DNA from: Candidula unifasciata
Lineage: Eukaryota > Mollusca > Gastropoda > Stylommatophora > Geomitridae
Reading direction: 5' to 3'
Assembly (NCBI GenBank): GCA_905116865.2
Contig: CAJHNH020001147.1
Coordinates: 573,240-637,239 of the forward strand
Length of the DNA: 64,000 bases
Numbering within the stretch: the stretch's first letter is position 1; each line of letters begins with the position of its first letter. This document shows, in pieces, positions 11,896 to 24,300 of this stretch. Under the pieces are notes generated by a model that saw only the letters and a program-made list of their open reading frames with translations, was not told where the DNA came from and did not search any database. The position numbers and the translations under genes are program-made.

Positions 11896-13130
11896 TACAG
11901 TAAAACATTGCTTAACGAGCACCTCTCATAACGAGTAATTCGCATAACGAGCAAAACAAATGGTAAAAGAATGACTTGCTTAACGAGCGACGTTTCGCAA
12001 TAACGAATGGCGAAGAGAGGGGAAATCCCGGATTGTACGCATGTTACATCAGTCTGTGATATATTTACATGAATCCTCCAGGCCTACAAGATGACCTCCC
12101 TGAAGAATTTAAGTTCATCAAGAACCAGTTTTTAACTCCCAACACCACTCTGTTACCCCAGCCCATGGACCAGCAAGTTATTTCTCACTTTACGAAGCTT
12201 TACACAAAAGCACTCTTCGAGCATTGTTTTCAGGTGACTGAAGATACCAACCTCACTCTCAGAGAGTTTTGGAAAAATCACTTCCACATCGTTGCCTGCC
12301 TCAAGATGATCGACAAGGCGGGGGAAGGGGTTACCAAGAGAACCCTAACTTCTGCTTGAAAGAAGCTTTGGTAGGAGAGTGTTGTCGAATGTGACTTTAA
12401 AGGGTTTGATTCAGTACCCGTGGAACCTGTAGTCAACGAGATTGTGTCTTTGGCCACTATCATGGGATTAGAGGTGGATAACAGTAATATCCAAGAGCTT
12501 GTGGAAGAGCACAGCCAAGAGCTGACCACCGAAGAGCTTAAGGAGTTGCATTGTGTTTCACAGCAACAAGTTTTGGAGGAAAGTTTTTTAGAGGAGGGGG
12601 AGGAGGTAACAGAAAAGATCCAACAATCTTCTGGCGAAATAAATTAAATGCTGAAAGCATGGGAAACTCCTGCATCTTACATTGAAAACAATCACCCTAA
12701 TAAGGAAGTGGATATGCGCGCTGCAAATTTATTTAATGATAGTGCTGTGTCGCATTTTCGCCAAATTTTGAAGCGTCGGCAAAAACAATGTCTCTGGATA
12801 TCTTTCTAGTAAAAACAAATTAGCTACGTATCATAATTATTTTGACTTTTTTTTTTTTTTTTTTTTTTCGCAAATCGAATTCGCATTCCATGTGGGTACA
12901 TTCCGCGGTAGAAGAAAAGATAAAAGTGATTCGCTCTCCTTAACAATATGTGTATAATTTTTTTTGAATAAACTTTATACACAACATTTTGTAAGTATTT
13001 TTTCGACATGGAACGCATTATCGTATTTTATATTAATTTATATAGGAAAAATTGTTTCGCATAACGAGTGTTTCGCTTTACGACTATGATTCTAGAACGA
13101 ATTATGTTCGTTAAGCGAGGTTTCACTGTA
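11896..13130 (+). mobile_element. Tigger/pogo DNA transposon, internally deleted
   Basis: Terminal inverted repeats are CAGTAAAACATTGCTTAACG at 11898 and, read inward on the minus strand from 13128, CAGTGAAACCTCGCTTAACG. Both are flanked by TA at 11896-11897 and 13129-13130, the target duplication of the pogo/Tigger group. The 1.23 kb element keeps only the C-terminal part of its transposase (12069-12647). The N-terminal DNA-binding and most of the DDE region is gone. Confidence 0.93.
12069..12647 (+). pseudogene. Tigger transposase C-terminus with two nonsense codons
   Basis: One frame encodes NTTLLPQPMDQQVISHF, then FWKNHFHIVACL, EIVSLATIMGLEVD and EEHSQELTTEELKEL. This is the C-terminal half of TIGD1-type DDE transposases. 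The frame is broken by TGA at 12357-12359 and TAG at 12372-12374, then stays open to TAA ending at 12647. There are no frameshifts, so decay is by point mutation after the large deletion. It cannot make an active transposase. Confidence 0.9.
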
Positions 13131-13500
13131 TATATATACATAGCATTTAAGTTTGTTTATTAATAACAGGAGAAAACACAAGTAATAATATTTAATATTT
13201 ATTATTATCATACGTCGGTAATAATATTAGGCAAAAATGTAAGCGGCGTTATGTCGGAATCTTTGATAAATCTGCAATAACTCGAGGTCAGGGGTGAGCA
13301 CACCAAGCAGTCTTGTGTCAGCAAGTCACCAAAAAGGTGACGGATGTCCCAGAGGTCACACTCCTACCTTGACCACACAACTTGAACCTGGAAGTAAACG
13401 GTTAAAGATGCAGGTCATCAAATTGCCGGTTCTTTGAAAAAAAAAAAAATTTTGAAGTTACCTTTTAAGTCTAAGTGCATATCTTGAAGAGGCGTGAAAC
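13131..13500. other. Intergenic, nothing recognised
   Basis: AT-rich sequence after the Tigger element. No gene. Confidence 0.4.
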
Positions 13501-13514
13501 TACAAGAATGAAAA

Positions 13515-13670
13515 AAAAAAAAAAAAATAAAATAAAACAGGATCTGTTAAACAGATATGTACGCAAAATTCAGCAAGTTCTGGAACACAGCCGAAGTCTA
13601 GAAGTGGACAAACAACCGGGACTTTCCGCCAGAGTTTACACAATAAAGGTCGGTTGTGATGTATACACAG
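13515..13670 (+). repeat. Interspersed repeat family X (copy 2)
   Basis: Contains ACAGATATGTACGCAAAATT, AAGTTCTGGAACACAGC, AAGTCTAGAAGTGGACAAAC and ACTTTCCGCCAGAG. These match blocks of the copies at 4390, 16925 and 20880. Confidence 0.5.
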
Positions 13671-13754
13671 CTAACTATTGTCATAGTAAGTGGTCAGACT
13701 CCAGCAACTCCAACATTGCGACTCTTCGCACCTACTGTCTGATAGCCACAAGAA

Positions 13755-13860
13755 CCGTTTGTTTTCTAAACCAAACACCGCGGGAATCGAACCCTGGTAA
13801 ACGTCGACGATTGATCTGTGAAACGATGTCACTAACCTCTAAGCAATTTAACAGGACTTT
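13755..13860 (-). mobile_element. tRNA-like SINE head
   Basis: The minus strand has GCTTAGAGGTTAGTGACATC (A-box region) and CAGGGTTCGATTCCCGCGG (B box) at tRNA-like spacing. There is no matching acceptor stem, so this is a SINE remnant and not a tRNA gene. Confidence 0.55.
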
Positions 13861-14333
13861 CCTTCGGTAAAGTAACGCACCAACCTCTGTGAACAAATTA
13901 CGTTCAAAATAAAAGTTATTAGTTTACTTTCAGTCTTCTTCTACCTTCAGGCTGACCAAAATATATTGAGCTGAAAACGGGGCATGCCAAGCAACTCGGT
14001 TTTTGTTGTGTGTACGTAGGTCACCGGGGTAAAAGAATCAATTACTTGTTCTATAGTGGTATTAAAACCGCAAACATTGTCCCCAAAACAATTGAAAAAA
14101 AAAATGCTTTTTAAATGCAACATTTCAAGCATTAAACGTATCTAAAATTATGAATTATAATAAGGTTCTCAGTTTATAGACATAGGTGTGTGTTCTCCTC
14201 TCCAGCTGATTCCTAGATTTTTTTAAAGTGAGAAAACTGCTTTCAAAAATAAATGTAATACCGAGGTGACGGTTGGGACACACCTAAACAAAGTGAGACT
14301 CCAGAAGATACTGGGACGTCTGGTCAGCATATG

Positions 14334-14399
<66 letters not shown>

Positions 14400-14830
14400 A
14401 GTGCCTTGCCAGCTGGGGTAGGCATTCATCCATCTCCACACATCTCGGTGCTAGGTGTTCTGGATCAATTCCACCGATGACATACCACTGTCCTAAACCA
14501 TCCACCATCATTTCTCTTGGTCTGCCTCTGCCTCTTCTACCAGTGATCTTTCAAGTCGTCACAATATTTTCCTGTGCTCCTTTGCACATCTCGTGACCAA
14601 AGAACTTTGTTTGTCTCTTTGTCATTGTTGTATATAATGATGTACTTTCATTAGTCATTTCCAGGCATTTAATGCTAGTTATTCTAGCAGTCCTATGTAT
14701 TCGCAACATTCTTCCAAGAACCACGTCTCAGTTGCCTCCAAGCTCTTCCTAATTTGCTTGCTCACATTCCAAGATTCACTGACATGCAAGTCTATGTAAG
14801 CAGAGATGTTTTAGAATCTGTGGTGCTTTA
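14334..14830 (-). mobile_element. RTE-like retrotransposon 3' relic ending in GAT repeats
   Basis: Read on the minus strand, the sequence goes from decayed reverse-transcriptase C-terminal sequence through GRRGRGRPREMMVDGLGQWY, a typical C-terminal segment of RTE-like polyproteins. It then reaches CCCAGCTGGCAAGGCACTT and enters about 21 GAT units (CAT on plus, 14334-14400). Several stops interrupt the frame. The GAT tail at the element's 3' end is shared with three other copies. Confidence 0.7.
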
Positions 14831-15363
14831 GCTGACACTCAAGTACTTGCTGGTGGTATCAATGATTTAACAGTGCTGGCGCATCAGTGTGTAAGCATGT
14901 ATGTGGAAGACTGCTGGCTTTATAAGGTAAGACCGCTAAGTGGCGAATCAAGTACGTATATAACCCAAATAGCTGTCTCTTCCACGGTCTGTCTATCTAT
15001 TCGTTAGTAGGTCTGGCACTTTATATATTTGTCGACTTGTCTCTCTGTCAAGCTGTCTGTCCCTCTATCCGTGCGGGCACGTGTCTATCATAAGGCCTTA
15101 ATATATGTCTGGCTTGATATATGTCTGTATTTTTGCGTCTGTAATTTGTGTGTGCCTTTTTGCTATGACTGCCTTTTTTTTCATGTGTATCTATTTTTTC
15201 TGTATGTATGTTTATCCATTGTTTATGTTTAGACATGCTAAACTCACATATTTGTAGACAAAACGACATTTGATGGGTGAACTAGTGAACATCACAGACC
15301 GCCATGACTTCCCAGGACTTGACCCAGGACGAACCACAGACATTCGGGGCAGCAGGCGAAACT
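14831..15363. other. Between retrotransposon relic and lipase B stop
   Basis: This is the 3' flank of lipase B (minus strand). I could not place its polyadenylation site. No other gene seen. Confidence 0.35.
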
Positions 15364-15616
15364 CTAACCTGTACTGTGGAGTATGGCACAGATAACCAGT
15401 TCTACCCTTGCAACATCAGACAACACAGACCTAGCTCCAGACTCATGGGCGTAGACATCGATGCCTTCAATCGAGACGCTTGGATCTCTAAAAAGCGTCG
15501 ACAAGGAGAAAGATTTCTGCCACTTGAAAGACAAAGCGGTGACATTGCCAACATTTTGTGGTAGGTCCACGTAGAAGGTTGCCGTCTGTCCTGGTGCAAA
15601 TATCCTAGTCTCATCT
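15364..15616 (-). CDS. Lipase B exon 11: end of PLAT domain and stop
   Basis: The exon follows a long T tract and an ACAG acceptor on the minus strand. It encodes [20 protein letters not shown], then [10 protein letters not shown], then [16 protein letters not shown], ending [13 protein letters not shown] and TAG at 15364-15366. The layout matches the second half of pancreatic-lipase PLAT domains. The exact acceptor is uncertain. AG before 15616 requires a phase-2 donor in exon 10; AG before 15609 pairs with a phase-0 donor. Both keep the frame. Confidence 0.85.
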
Positions 15617-18283
15617 CTGTAAAAAAAAAAAAAAAAAGCGTGTTAACAGTATGATTGTAATTATATCGTAACATCATAAATAAATATCACACCAAACGTG
15701 AAGTAAAGATATTAAGCTGAAAAACATTACAAGCAACAAAATGAGCGTTGCAGCTAGAAGCTTTCATCAGCATGGACACTAATGAATAATGATACAGTTA
15801 CAAACAAGAGCTCATAAAAACTATCACCTGTAAAATGAAATCCATCACACACAAAATATCCATCACACGGTAACTCTGAGTCATCTTGCCGCTGCAGGGA
15901 AGGAAGATGACAGTAAGTGACCCAGGGAGGTAGGGTTTGTTAAATAGATAGTGGATTAGGGTAAGGGACGTAACTTAAAAATTAAGACAATAATTTCCAA
16001 ACAGAGTTTGAGGTTTTGAATACCGAATCAACATCATGGCACACGGACAGTAACCCATTAGTGCTCCGTTCTTCTTCTAACTCAAGTACGAATCTGAAGA
16101 AGCTCAGCACAGTGCACAGGCTCTTTAGCACCGGCAAGGATCCTGAAATACTTTAAGTAGATTTTTTACTCCAAATTTCGTCCGGGCAGCGCCGTTAGGC
16201 TACTCTTTTCGATTTCAAATTGCCAACAGATTTTATTAAGTGTACATCAATGCACACGGGCGTCAGATCTCACTACCCGGAAACCAGTGAGAATAACTAG
16301 AAGTGCAAGTCCACGTGAAAAAATCCTAGCCCTTACCAGGGATTGAACTCGGAACCTCTAGGACTCGAAGCGGACGCCATGCCTTGAGACCACGCAGCCT
16401 CCTTTGCAAACAGAGTAAAACATAATTACCATAACTGGCTTAAGACAAACACTGCTAATCAAATTATAATTGTCTTTCCAGCTGGAATATACAAATATTA
16501 ATAAATGTTTTTGTCTCTGATTACTAGATTTTTCTTAACAGGATTGCTAGGATCGTTCAAATTATTGTTAAGGAGGTTTTACTGTATTAGAAATCATAAT
16601 ACAGCAATTCACACGTCCGTCGCAATATGGTACTTAGTACCCTCGTCGAGGGCCCTAATATAACCTTACAGTTAGACGGGGTTTTTGGGACTTGCGCCTA
16701 GGGGATTCTCATCCGAATGGGAGCATTTTGTGTCACCGGTTCCTAAGGGATCTTTGTGCGGTCCTGTTGGGGTTAAACGTCCCTCAATCAATATAAAAAT
16801 ATCAGAAATCAGTCAATAATATGCACACATTAAAAGGTTAAAATATGTAACTCAGTAATTATAACACATATTTCCTTCTTCAACAGTTAGTTCTAGAGCT
16901 CTGTTCTGGAAACAAGACAAGACTCACTGCCATGACAAGCATGTCGCAAAAGGCGACTAATTCTCTGTGTTTTCTACAGTGCATGTCCCTTAGATACGAG
17001 GAATCCTTATTCTAAACCAGAAAAAAAAAGACAGAGATGTGAAACGGATGTGCACGCAGAGCACAAATTCCGAAACAAGAGCAAAGTCCAGAAGCGGACA
17101 CACAAACGACCGAGCTGAAAGCCAGAAAACATAAAGAGAACAAATACGTCTTTCCAGATGGCACAGGTATTAACATTTCTCTACAAAAAGGATAGATGTT
17201 AACATTTCTCTACACAAGGTTTAGACGTTTCAATAGTATATCTGGAATATCTGTCTATGAGAAAACAATTGCCTGCGGTTTTGAGTTGTGTTATAATCGG
17301 GACACAGTAGTAGGAACACACATCTCAAATAGTTTTGTTCTCTTTTCGCTATCCGATGGAGTGGTTGCTTGGTCGAATGGTTAGAACACTAGGCTTCTGT
17401 GCGGGAGACCAGGGTTCGAATCAGCAGTAGTTTTTTTTTAACCTGTGGTGGCGACAGCGCCAGCTATGTGGGCCTTAATACTATTTAAAAAAAAAAAAAA
17501 AAGGACAGGTATGTGGGTAAACCAGTTGATAATTAAATTTTACAATTTCGCATACTTATGATTTCATTTTAAACTATCCGATTGCATGGTAACGCTGAAA
17601 TTTCATAGCTTTCCATTTATTTTCATTTAAATTTAATTATTTCATCTGCGTTGGAATTTTAAGCTGTGCTGTTTACCATAGCTTTCATTTCCTAATTATG
17701 GTGTATTTTTCCTGTTTGCGTTGCTTTTCAATTCTTTTTTGTGTGTGTGTCTCCCAACTACTTCAATAAGGGATAGAGTAGTTGGTGAATTAAGGGGAAG
17801 GGGGGGGGGGCGCACTCTTTACTAATAGGGCTTTAAGTCACAGTAACTGCCTTACCGACTCAAAGTAGCAGCAGCAGTAGTAGTTGTGGTTGGGCGGTTA
17901 CACCGTAGTGCTCTCATGCGAAGACCGCCGGTAATGTTATGGTGTTTTTCTGTCGGGGAGCGAAATTATACATCCTAACCTGACAGTCCGTTGCGACAGC
18001 ACTAGCCATGACTCCCTGTCTACTCTGATGGTAAAACAGAGAGCAGTGACATTATTTTAGCTATTGTGGTGGTGGTCGTGATGGTAGTTGTACTGGTACT
18101 TGAAGGGTGATGTTGTAAATATTACACTATCCGCATTTACTGCCTATTACAATTCCTGCTCCCCATTTTAGTCCAGACGGACAGGGATGTCAATGTCAGT
18201 TACAAATTAAAAAAAAAAAAAAAGTTACGCCAGGTGATGATTTTCAAATCCTTCAAAGAGGGAGAGAGCAGTAGTCGGTGGAT

Positions 18284-18323
<40 letters not shown>

Positions 18324-21300
18324 GGGGGGAGGGGGGGGGGTAATGAATGAAATTTTTAACTTAAAGAGCTTAACATATGATTTTAAAGTTCTCATTAGTT
18401 AATTTGTTTATATTTTACTAACGCACCCTCCGCTATTCTAATTTTTTTTAACAACTTACTTTGTTATTTTCAAGTACAGTAGTAGCTTTACTTCCGTCTG
18501 CTATAAAAATACATACAGGTTTAGCATGTGATAACCAAATAACCAATTTTGTTACAATGCTAATAACACAATTTAAACGACCACTAATATAAAGACACAA
18601 TTATATAGTGCATAATCTAAAGTTGGAAAACCAGACTATCTTTATATCTGTGCAGAGAATGATTGCGACATTAACTATATTAGACACGTGCGATTTCTAT
18701 TGTCTTTCTTTTCCAAAATCCTTTTAATGAGGGAGAAAGAAGTAATTTGATTTAGTGGTGGTGGTGGTTGGGGGGGGGGGGAGGAGGGATCAAAGACTAT
18801 CTCTATTTCTGAGCAGACAATGATTGCGACAATAACCATATTAGACACGTGCGATTTCTGTTTTCTTTCTTTTCCAATAAGCCAAACTATGCCACAGGAA
18901 CGCGTGGCCGGGTACTGCTAGTTTTACATAAATTTTGTTCATTTTTTCATTGTGAGCTATTATGAGGTTATATTAGTTGTTTAATTGTGAAATATGAAGA
19001 AATCAAAACACCTCATTATTTGTGAGGTATGAAGAATACATATCAGTTGTTTAATTGTGAGATATGAAGAGATTACGCTGGTTGTTTAATTGTGAGATAT
19101 GAAGAGATTACATTGGTTGTTTAATTGTGAGATATGAAGAGATTAGATTGGTTGTTTAATTGTGAGGTATGAAGAGATTAGATTGGTTGTTTAATTGTGA
19201 GATATGAAGAGATTAGATTGGTTGTTTAATTGTGAGATATGAAGAGATTACATTGGTTGTTTAATTGTGAAATGTAAGAAGTTAATATTGACTGTTTAAT
19301 TGTGAGACGTGAGGAGTTTATATTGATTGTTTATCTGATTGATTTATAATGTAAAAGTGTAACTGAAAAAAAAAATACTTAAAAAATACAAATAGACAGA
19401 AGTAAAACCTCATGTACGGACCCTGTTAAGGAGACCCAGGAAGATTTGAACCCGTCTAAGTTGATCTCAACTGAGGCACGCCCAGAAACACTCGGCCAGG
19501 ATCCGTTAGAGAATGTTACAGTCACCGTGTAGTGGTACACTGGAGATGTAAAACATGAATTTAAATTAGGCTTCTGATAAGTAAACAACTTGTTACAGCT
19601 TGTCATTACTATTTGGCCTCTCTCCTCACCATTTGGCCTCTCTCCTCACCATTTGGCCTCTCTCCTCACCATTTGGCCTCTCTTCTCACCATTTGGCCTC
19701 TCTCCTCACTATTTGGCCTCTCTCCTCACCATTTGGCCTCTCTCCTCACCATTTGACCTTGGTCATCACTATTTGGCCTCTTTCCTCATCATTTGGGTTT
19801 ATTTTAAACTTCCTTTGCCATTTTTTATATATTTATATATATATTTAAAAGTACTACTTTTGCGGTTTAGGGGGTCTTTGAGCCTAAGCATTTAGGGTCG
19901 CGTGGCTAGAACTATCGACATAGAGGATTTTATTTTTGCCTCTCACAGAAAACAAAAATCCCTAACCTTACTGAGGCGTCAAACTTCGGTCTGTCACAAG
20001 AGAGCCCAGCGTCCTAACCGTTCGACCAGTATATTCGTCAATTCTTTTATTTCCCATGTTTGTCTGTTTGACGACTCTCTGCGTGTTCTTCTCTTTATTT
20101 TGTGTTTAATATAAGCCATTATATTCGGGTGACAGCTTGCAGCAATGTAGATGCACGAACGAACGAACTAACCTTAATTTCAAGGGGTTAGGAATTGGGA
20201 ACGCAGGCCCGTCTAACATACTGCTGTTTCTGTCAACTCCTTGCATACAATTATTTATTCGTATATCATGTCATAGCTAACAATAATAATTTAATTTTTT
20301 TCCCCCCACAATATCTACGTCCTAATTACAAACACTACTTTGTGATCTAATTATACTTTCATTACTGAACTTTCAAAAAGTAGTCAAAATAAATGGTAAG
20401 TCTACTAGGTTGCCTAATATAGACATCATCAACAACAATTAAATATTAGTAAACCTATTTAATGAGCTAAGGACACTCACCATCTTGTAGCCTTATTGAC
20501 GGTGAAGATAGCAAATATCCACCCACATTCTAACCATACATAAGTGCACATGTAGAGAAATGAACTGAAACTTACAGCAGAATGGCGCTTGGGCTCCTGT
20601 CTTCAGATAGTATATGACTTTCTGTCCTGGGGGAGGTTTATATTTGTCTGCGTGGAATCCCATACGTGAACAGGCCACAACGCCGCAGCTCTGGCACAGA
20701 CCGGCCTAGGAAATAATGGTTAGTTCACTCAATGTCACACATTACCCCGTCGTATTGAATCTTCTCGAACATATACGTGACAGTGTTTTATGTACATCAG
20801 ACTTATATAATCACACAGTTATCTCCATATGGGTTCTGGGGCCCTACTGTGGGGAAAAAAAGAATAGACTGTCTCCTTAAAAAGCATGTCGTAACGGTCG
20901 ACTAATTCGGGGATTCTTTGAAGTCGGAGTGCATCTGCACAAGAGGCAAAGAGCCGACAGCCTGCAAACGACTAAGTCAGATCTGTAAAAAAGATACACG
21001 CGTAAAACTTAAGTTCTGGAACAGATCAAAAGTCCAGAAGTTAGCAAACAAGCAGATTTTTGCACATAAGTTTACCGATGGTGAACGCAAAGAAGGTAAA
21101 GGGAAAACAATTTCTGCTGAACAAAATGTATTGGGTATATTTTAATCTAATATGGTTGTAGACCAAAGAGCACCTGATTGGTCAGGTGCTGACTATCACG
21201 CTGACGGACTTCACTGATTGGTCAGGTGATGACTATCACGCTGACGGACTTTACTGATTGGTCAGGTATTGACTACACGCCGAGGGACTTCACTGATTGG

Positions 21301-24300
21301 TCAGGTGATGACCATCACGCCGACGGACTTCACTCTCCAAGCATTTCCTGGTGGCAAAGAATGGCGTTAGCTGAGATCAAGACTAGTCAACTGGCAGCCC
21401 CCGGGTCAAATCTGGTCCGCGAAGGCACGGCAAGTTGCCCGCAGATCACTGCCAGTTGTATTATATTAGTGATCTTACTACACTGGGGCTCTAGCCTCTG
21501 GGTCTTTACGATTGCCACTTTCAAAATGTTGGCAACTGAGTGAGCTTAGCTAAATAGCCCAGACATTGATGCTCCTTGAAGCACACTGCCGCATTCACTA
21601 GCAGTAACACACAACATGGCACGACCTACAGACATGCAAAACATACGCAAATGTGGGGAACACTAGTTCTTAGGTTAGGTGTGGAAGCGCTTAGCAGGAA
21701 TCCTACATTTCAATAATATTCGTATTCTTACTTCTTGCTTTACTATTTATTGTTGTTCTTATTAATAATACTTTTATTCTTATTAATATTATTATAACCA
21801 TCAGCCATATTGGAACTAATGTTTATTCCATTACTATTTCTATTGCTCTTATCATTACTACTTCTATTACTCTTATCATTACTGATGTTATCTAAAATTA
21901 ATTTATTGTTATTTATTTGTTTCGTTTCATATCACCTTTTGAAAACTGGTAACCAGGATTCCCCCTTTTGTTGATTGTTGTTGTTGTAGGCTACTGATTA
22001 AACATCTGATTGTTTCTGCGTGTGCCCCTCTACCCGCCCCACCACTCTGTTAAGCCTCTTAGTGACAATTCCATTTCCTAAGACAGTGATTCCCAAACTG
22101 TGTGCTGCGGCGCCCCGAGAAGCCGCGACCTCTTTACAGGGGCGCCGCGAGATATTCGAAGATAAACGATTGTGTTTTCTTACAAACGATAGTTATAATT
22201 TTACTTAGGTTAGGGCACCATGGAAAAAATATAATTGAAAAAAAAAGGGCGCCTCGACTAAGAAGAGTTTGGGAAACGCTGGCCTAAGGCAAGCACCTCA
22301 AATGGCTTTCCATACAAGGATACTGTGAATAAGATATGATCTAAAAGCAAACAATAACAGTCACGTTAACTCCTGGGCATATTGCTATTCCTTGTTGTTT
22401 TTATTGTTGTTATCCGACTGTGTTTTTACTATTATTGTTATTTTGACTATTTTCGTGTCATCAATGTTGTTGTTCCTCAGCTACTACTACTATTACAAAA
22501 ACAACAACAAAATAACTACTACAACACCTACTACAACTACTACAACTGCTACTGCTGCTGCTGCTACTACTACTATTATTATTACTACTTGTTCTTCTGT
22601 TGCTGCTGCTCCTATTGTATGTGCATTGACATTTAGGTAGTCAGAGATATGTAACGGGTTTGTGTCTACCCGTGTAGGGCGCAGTCTCCCGACTTTGTAA
22701 CAACGTTTTCTCATCACTTCACCAAAGAACAAGCTCTCTGTTGAAGGGAAGATCCCACTGGTAACAAACATTGGTACTCTGTAAACAGAAGGGTCACCTC
22801 AAAGTCTTCCTCACTGGCACACGGAAAGGCCAAGAATGGACAAGGGGAGTTGATGCTCTCATTGAAGAATTCGACTGCTCGCATGTGGCTACAGAACACA
22901 GAATCGGCCACACCTGATGCAGAAAGAACATAAAAGAATAGACTAATCAGTGAGTCAGATGGAGCAAAAGTCAATCAATTACTTCATTAGTCATCGAAAC
23001 AGCCAGCCAGTCAGCAATCTGTTCCACTAATCCATATATCCATGAACCAACCAATTATCCAACCAGCTATCGGTTCCACTAATCCATATATCCAGGAACC
23101 AACCAATTATCCAGCCAGCCAACAATCAATCACCCACCCATACACTAATGCTAGTCTCATGTTTTTTTTAGACCAGTCAGCATCGCGCCGACCGTCTTTA
23201 CTTCCCAGGACTGTCTGCCTAAAGTCCATGCCGTGTGTCGTTGCTAGTCATGTCTATCCACAGCCCTCTGTCACCTCTACTCTCAGTCAACTCTGACACA
23301 GATGATCCTCCATACAATGCCGTCAAACTGTCCAGCATCTTCTCTCTTCTCTTCTTCTTCTTTCGTTCGCCTGAATTAAGTTGTCTATATCAGCGAATTT
23401 TGTCTCTTGTATAAATTTCACTGTCGTTGTTAGTTTATTCAGTGGTCCATAGAGTTTACGTTCTACTGTTGTTCTTTCTGGCCACAAGGTTTGTCCTAAT
23501 GTGTCAAATTCGATGCAAACCTGGAGTACATGCTCTGCAGTCTGGGGTGCTTTTCCACAGGTGCACATGGCTGATACGCCTATCTTGAATTTTGTGTACA
23601 TGAGGTCTCAGTCTTTCTCTTCCAACTTTCCAGCTGTCACGTTCTATTTTCCTGCCTCTCACGGTATGAACAAAGAATGTAGATAGTCTCTTTGATACCA
23701 CAGGAACCTTCACTGAGCAGTTACCTACCTTTAGCAAGCACGTCACAAACCACAGGAACCTTCACTGGGCAGTTACCTACCTTTAGCAAGCACGTCACAA
23801 ACCACAGGAACCTTCACTGGGCAGTTACCTACCTTTAGCAAGCACGTCACAAACCACAGGCGTCTACACTGGGTAGTTACCTACCTTTAGCAAGCACGTC
23901 ACAAACCACAGGAACCTTCACTGGGCAGTTACCTACCTTTAGCAAGCACGTCACAAACCACAGGCGTCTACACTGGGCAGTTACCTACCTTTAGCAAGCA
24001 CGTCACAAACCACAGGCGTCTACACTGGGTAGTTACCTACCTTTAGCAAGCACGTCACAAACCACAGGCGTCTACACTGGGCAGTTACCTACCTTTAGCA
24101 AGCACGTCACAAACCACAGGAACCTTTACTGGGCAGTTACCTACCTTTAGCAAGCACGTCACAAACCACAGGCGTCTACACTGGGCAGTTACCTACCTTT
24201 AGCAAGCACGTCACAAACCACAGGCGTCTACACTGGGCAGTTACCTACCTTTAGCAAGCACGTCACAAACCACAGGCGTCTACACTAGGCAGTTACCTAC

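Noticed and set aside
12069..12647. Active Tigger transposase or a domesticated host gene
   Set aside because: Two in-frame nonsense codons and loss of the N-terminal half inside an element with intact ends point to a dead internally deleted copy.
17365..17435. Functional tRNA gene
   Set aside because: A- and B-box-like sequences are present, but there is no pairing acceptor stem and the segment is repeated within a Helitron; the same applies to the other tRNA-like heads (1027, 13755, 16250, 31195, 46036, 55240).
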